From an uncultured Methylococcaceae bacterium (GTDB lineage: Bacteria; Pseudomonadota; Gammaproteobacteria; Methylococcales; Methylomonadaceae): 22,766 nucleotides of DNA. A model generated the notes under the pieces. That model did no database searches, was not told the DNA's origin, and saw nothing but the letters and a program-made list of their open reading frames with translations. The position numbers and the translations under genes are program-made. Positions 19,933-22,766 of the stretch are shown here, one piece after another (position 1 is the stretch's first letter; every line of letters starts with the position of its first letter). Location: contig CAIUYS010000503.1 of assembly GCA_903903365.1 (NCBI GenBank), positions 1 to 22,766 of the forward strand. The letters are read 5' to 3'.

Positions 19933-20141
19933 CAGCCGAACCGATATTCACCGGCAGGGGCTTCCTGATCCGCAATAAGAATGTCGCGAATCATAGCAAA
20001 AGGCAAGTCTGGATTTTCTACGGCTATTTTACCGATTTGTGACCAATATTCGATCTGTTTAGGTACAGAACGATGCTCAATAACGGCGTAGTGTTTGGCT
20101 TGGTTAACCAGGGTTTCTGACAATTTAACATTAATGGGCAT
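19932..20141 (-). CDS. ParD-like antitoxin
   Basis: 69 aa. MPINVKLSETLVNQAKHYAVIEHRSVPKQIEYWSQIGKIA matches ParD-like antitoxins with a short N-terminal DNA-binding fold, followed by a charged C-terminal toxin-binding tail ending QEAPAGEYRFG. AGGAG lies 7 bases before the ATG. Expected to neutralise the downstream RelE/ParE toxin and to repress its own promoter in the 177-bp gap shared with the divergent Phd gene. Confidence 0.82.
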   Translation of the reverse strand: MPINVKLSETLVNQAKHYAVIEHRSVPKQIEYWSQIGKIAVENPDLPFAMIRDILIADQEAPAGEYRFG

Positions 20142-20318
20142 AATACTTCTCCTGTAAACAAGTTTAATATTAATCCTAAAAGGACCGTAATGGAACCTTT
20201 ATTTTGCATAAAACATAAAATAACTGGGCAAAATAAACATCATTGATTACAATAATTTTCATCCACTCCTTAACATGGTATTTTTAGTGCTTTAATGCGT
20301 ACTAAAAGAGATCTAAAT

Positions 20319-20582
20319 ATGAATACTATTCCTGCTCAAGAGATCAAGCGGTGCGGGATTGCAGTTGTGGATGACCTAATTACTAAAGGCGATGTCCATG
20401 TGATTCGAAATAAACAGCCACATTATGTGGTAGTACTCGAAGCTCGTTATCAAGCGTTACTTGAAGCAGAGCATGAAGCCTACATGGCGCGGTTACTGGC
20501 TTCGATGGAGGATCTGCGCGTAGGCCAAGTACATCGTGGCTCAGCGGCGGAACTGCTGGAAGAATTGAAAATGGTAGATTGA
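20319..20582 (+). CDS. Phd/YefM-family antitoxin
   Basis: 87 aa from MNTIPAQEIKRCGIAVVDDL, with HVIRNKQPHYVVVLEARYQALLE typical of Phd/YefM/StbD antitoxins and a C-terminal toxin-binding helix (AAELLEELKMVD). The start at 20319 is preferred over the in-frame ATG at 20295 because AAAAGAG lies 8 bases upstream and it matches family N-termini. The toxin gene starts 3 bases after its stop. The toxin appears frameshifted, so this antitoxin may now be an orphan. Confidence 0.85.
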   Translation: MNTIPAQEIKRCGIAVVDDLITKGDVHVIRNKQPHYVVVLEARYQALLEAEHEAYMARLLASMEDLRVGQVHRGSAAELLEELKMVD

Positions 20583-20585
20583 CGC

Positions 20586-20859
20586 ATGTACACACTTGTC
20601 TGGACTGCAAGCTTCACACGAACAGCCGGAAAATTTATCAAACAACACCCGGAATTAAGGGAAAAGTTTGCTAGAATTCTGGGGGATTTGGAACATGATC
20701 CTTTACAGCCGCACCTTCGGTACCACCATCTTGGCGGTAAGCTAAAGAATATAAAGGCGATCAGCATCACCTCTAGCTATCGCCTTACACTAACCTTACT
20801 ATTCAGATCAAGAAATCATCTTGCTTGATGTCGGCAGCCATGATGATGTATATCGATAA
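20586..20859 (+). pseudogene. RelE/StbE-family toxin, frameshifted near the C-terminus
   Basis: The first ~72 residues match RelE/StbE toxins (LVWTASFTRTAGKFIKQHPE, HDPLQPHLRYHHLGGKLK, SITSSYRLTLTLL). The open frame then ends as FRSRNHLA at 20828. A one-base shift near 20800-20812 restores QEIILLDVGSHDDVYR and a TAA at 20857-20859, the expected family C-terminus with its conserved catalytic-region tail. The toxin is therefore probably inactive as read, unless frameshifting or a sequencing error is involved. Confidence 0.78.
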
Positions 20860-20871
20860 GAGGTGCTTTGT

Positions 20872-20896
20872 AAATCAATCGAGTCTGACTCCAATG
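20872..20896. repeat. Palindromic repeat, GAGTCTGACTC family
   Basis: AAATCAATC-GAGTCTGACTC-CAATG. The same sequence occurs at 21532-21556 with only the last arm differing. It lies directly after the broken toxin. Confidence 0.75.
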
Positions 20897-21130
20897 CCAG
20901 TAAGTTGAGATATAACACATTAATTATAAAGAGCTTTTATAGGCTGTAAAATGGATGTCATTCTTAATATTTTTCAAAAGTCTCGGTGCAGACCGTCCCT
21001 CTCTAACGGCTTCTATTGTTTTCTGGACTGAAAAAAGGCCAACTTTGTGATCCATTGAGAGGCTTCTTTTTTATGATTAAGTGCCTTAAAAAACTGGTCG
21101 AGTTCTACTTGATTGGAATGCTTTCTAAAG
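20897..21130. other. Intergenic region, no gene recognised
   Basis: A short minus-strand open frame (21013-21207) overlaps the decayed DUF4160 copy and matches no family I know. No other structure was seen. Confidence 0.35.
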
Positions 21131-21441
21131 TTAAGCAGATACAGTATTAAAGTAGAAAAATTGAGTGATCTGTTCCGTATAAAAGCGGTATTTGAAAGTC
21201 TGACCATTTGTAGCTAAATACCAATCAGCCATTAGGTCATCCTGATGCAGTTCTATCCACGCCTGTATTAACTTCATTTGTCGTATGGGGGCCGGCTCCC
21301 TTCAAGTACATCACCACTCGGAATAGCAATAGATGCCTTAAATTCATTATAACGAACATGAATATGCGGCAAATGATGCCTATCCGAATCGAAAACATAC
21401 ATTGATACAAGAATCCCGTAAAAAATACTGATAGTCGGCAT
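21131..21441 (-). pseudogene. DUF4160 gene, second copy, frameshifted
   Basis: Starts MPTISIFYGILVSMYVFDSD, HHLPHIHVRYNEFKASIAI, as in the DUF4160 copy at 22120. The frame shifts after EGSRPP and stops at 21274. In another frame RQMKLIQAWIELHQDDLMAD continues the family sequence, but the C-terminus is divergent and reaches a stop only at 21131. The upstream AT-rich leader (TAGTTTAAAT, TAACATAAAC) also matches that of the other copy, so the unit was duplicated with its promoter region. Confidence 0.7.
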
Positions 21442-21531
21442 AGAAAATCTCTAATGTGGCAAATCCAATAATTTTGAAGGTAATTCTAGTTTAAATCTAA
21501 CATAAACAACATTATAGGAATGAACACTAGA

Positions 21532-21560
21532 AAATCAATCGAGTCTGACTCCATTGATTT
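21532..21560. repeat. 29-bp near-perfect palindrome, GAGTCTGACTC family
   Basis: Arms AAATCAAT and ATTGATTT around GAGTC-T-GACTC, with a single C-C mismatch between them. It lies 24 bp after the DUF2442 stop. Confidence 0.85.
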
Positions 21561-21584
21561 GGTTGATTGCTACCGTGAACCGCC

Positions 21585-21854
21585 TTACGGGTTATGAGTT
21601 GCTTCAATCAACACAGATCTTTCGTATAGCGTTTCAGGATCAATATCTATATTGCCCGGCCATGCTACAGTGCCATTTTCTACAAAAGCACCTTGAAACA
21701 CATTTCCAGGCTTGAGTCGAACCCAAGGTTTTTGATCTAAATAAGCAGCCATATTAAAGGCACGTCTCTCCCCATTTTCAAAATCAAGAAACAGAACAAA
21801 ATCAGATTGAACGGTCACATTGATTATATCTAGCAACATGTTAAGCTCGCTCAC
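21585..21854 (-). CDS. DUF2442 domain protein
   Basis: 89 aa matching DUF2442: VTVQSDFVLFLDFENGERRAFNMAAYLDQ, WVRLKPGNVFQGAFVENGTVAWPGNIDIDPETLYERS. The GTG start overlaps the stop of the DUF4160 frame (GTGA). An ATG at 21839 is an alternative; neither has a strong ribosome site, so coupling may matter. DUF2442 and DUF4160 genes are known to be paired and are often suspected of being a toxin-antitoxin-like module; function is not established. Confidence 0.82.
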   Translation of the reverse strand: MSELNMLLDIINVTVQSDFVLFLDFENGERRAFNMAAYLDQKPWVRLKPGNVFQGAFVENGTVAWPGNIDIDPETLYERSVLIEATHNP

Positions 21855-22120
21855 TTAAGTGGGTCAATACGAAAAGGTTCGACACCTTCCATAGCAAGAT
21901 CCCAATCCGGCAACAATTCTTCACGATGCAAATCAACCTACACCTGAACCATTCGTAATTGTCTTGGAGGTAACTCACCCGCTAGCAGCCTAGCGTCTTC
22001 AATATCAATTGATGCCTTATAGCCCTGATAACGAATGTGAATGTGCGGCAGATGATGTTTTTCTTGAATTTCAAAAAACATCGAAACAATGATGCCATAA
22101 AACATACTGATAGTCGGCAT
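21851..22120 (-). pseudogene. DUF4160 domain gene with in-frame amber codon
   Basis: Starts MPTISMFYGIIVSMFFEIQE, HHLPHIHIRYQGYKASIDIEDARLLAGELPPRQLRMVQV, then TAG at 21938-21940. The same frame continues VDLHREELLPDWDLAMEGVE, FRIDPLK and ends at 21851, giving the normal 89-aa family length. The amber codon sits where the other copy has a Trp codon (QAWIEL), so it is probably TGG to TAG. The downstream DUF2442 start overlaps the true end of this frame, confirming the original gene extent. Confidence 0.8.
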
Positions 22121-22242
22121 AAAAATAGCCTAATATATTGAATAGAGTGTATATTTTAGTTTAAATTTAACATAAACATAAACACCATTGTAGAAAAACT
22201 GGATATGGGCTAATAAACCGTGGTCTGTCCGCTATTATTTAT

Positions 22243-22414
22243 AAAACCGAACAGTCCATAGATGACCTGAAAACAAGGATGTCCAGGCTAGAATCGGCCA
22301 TGACTGACAGTCAAAAGGGAAGTGGCTGACGGTTTTGAATCGGAAATCCATCAGCAAAGCTTTAACGACAAGATTATCGAACGTATTGAGCGCAGGCTGG
22401 AATTGCAGGAGTAA
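22243..22414 (+). pseudogene. Coiled-coil protein remnant, frameshifted
   Basis: One frame reads KTEQSIDDLKTRMSRLESAM, and a second, one base shifted, reads EVADGFESEIHQQSFNDKII then ERIERRLELQE and a stop at 22412-22414. The heptad-like charge pattern suggests a coiled coil. No start or ribosome site was found and the family is not recognised. Confidence 0.35.
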
Positions 22415-22560
22415 GTTGTTGATAGGGAATTGCTAAACAAAAAACCATAAGGAAATAGCGAAATAGGGGGCAGACCATGATTAATTCAACCGACACTGAC
22501 AATTCTGGTCTGATTGTTGCCGAAATTGATTTGTTATAAACAGAAAAGATCGTATTTTTG

Positions 22561-22580
22561 GAAATCAATCGTGGTCTGTC
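22561..22580. repeat. Dispersed repeat word with CGTGGTCTGTC
   Basis: GAAATCAATCGTGGTCTGTC shares AAATCAATCG with the GAGTCTGACTC palindromes and CGTGGTCTGTC with 22219-22229. It looks like a diverged family member. Confidence 0.45.
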
Positions 22581-22756
22581 TAATTATTTAGATCGGAAAG
22601 TAAATGATCTTAATGTGAGTATTTAAAATGGGATCTGCCCCTGAGGTATCCCCACAAAATATCAATAAAAAACAATACATTACTGGATAAAAATAAGATC
22701 AAGCTTGTCTGAGCATAAGAATTCATTCTAAAATAAGAACTTAGAAGGATAAATTT

Positions 22757-22766
22757 ATGTCCATTA
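22757..22766 (+). CDS. Start of a gene cut by the window end
   Basis: ATG TCC ATT follows AGAAGGA at 7-base spacing, a good ribosome site. Only three codons are present, so nothing can be said about the product. Confidence 0.5.

Larger units (their letters stand above)
22121..22756. other. Repeat- and remnant-bearing intergenic region
   Basis: 636 bp without an intact gene. The first 80 bases are the AT-rich leader of the DUF4160 gene. Then come a coding remnant (22243-22414), variants of a CGTGGTCTGTC repeat word at 22219-22229 and 22569-22580, GGGGGCAGACCATGATT near 22466, and an AT-rich stretch before the final partial gene. Confidence 0.45.

Noticed and set aside
21013..21207. Minus-strand 64-codon frame
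   Set aside because: Overlaps the decayed DUF4160 copy in another frame, no recognised family and no convincing ribosome site; possible but unsupported.
22374..22568. Minus-strand 64-codon frame near the window end
   Set aside because: No family resemblance or ribosome site, and it is antisense to repeat words and a decayed gene.

Overview
The window looks like a moderate-GC gammaproteobacterial chromosome. The gene complement and dispersed-repeat style most resemble methanotrophs of the Methylococcales; that placement is inference, because no taxon-specific marker such as rRNA or methane monooxygenase is present. It has three parts: a conserved chromosomal block (1-10,400), a roughly 7.0 kb integrative element inserted at a tRNA-Leu(UAA) gene (10,429-17,540), and a degraded accessory region with gene remnants, toxin-antitoxin modules and small palindromic repeats (17,541-22,766).

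Block 1, left to right: a Mut7-C type RNase with a MoaD-like N-terminus (-); a cyclase-family lipoprotein (+); a CDF-type cation transporter with an unusual metal site (-); a compact minus-strand cluster of a PQQ-type sorbosone dehydrogenase, the ADP-ribose pyrophosphatase NudF and an NlpC/P60 lipoprotein; the divergent membrane protease gene htpX (+); then a three-gene plus-strand operon of a small exported protein, a membrane-anchored DUF2760 protein and an Hsp70-family chaperone. The gaps at 6135-6686 and 9834-10398 carry REP-like palindromes and a 43-bp direct repeat.

Block 2 is the most interesting part. An intact tRNA-Leu(UAA) lies at the left junction, and its 3' half plus terminator is repeated about 7 kb away. 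The two copies differ by a compensated base pair in the variable arm. All element genes run leftwards, mostly with stop/start overlaps: tyrosine integrase, an unknown 236-residue protein, an AlpA-like HTH protein, an archaeo-eukaryotic-type primase, a PriCT-2/SF3 helicase, an origin-like region, and three small Cys-rich or basic proteins. The origin-like region has five exact copies of AACACCATA, an 18-bp inverted repeat and a 61-nt alternating purine-pyrimidine tract. No capsid, portal, terminase or conjugation gene is visible. The element therefore resembles a minimal self-replicating phage satellite or integrative mobilisable island that depends on a helper, which is inference.

Block 3 holds an IS transposase remnant, a HAD-phosphatase remnant, an intact L-2-hydroxyglutarate oxidase gene, an intact ParD/RelE-type toxin-antitoxin pair, a Phd antitoxin with a frameshifted RelE toxin, and two tandem copies of a DUF4160 gene (one with an in-frame amber codon, one frameshifted), the first overlapping a DUF2442 gene. 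Copies of a palindromic repeat containing GAGTCTGACTC are scattered among them. The last 10 bases start another gene.
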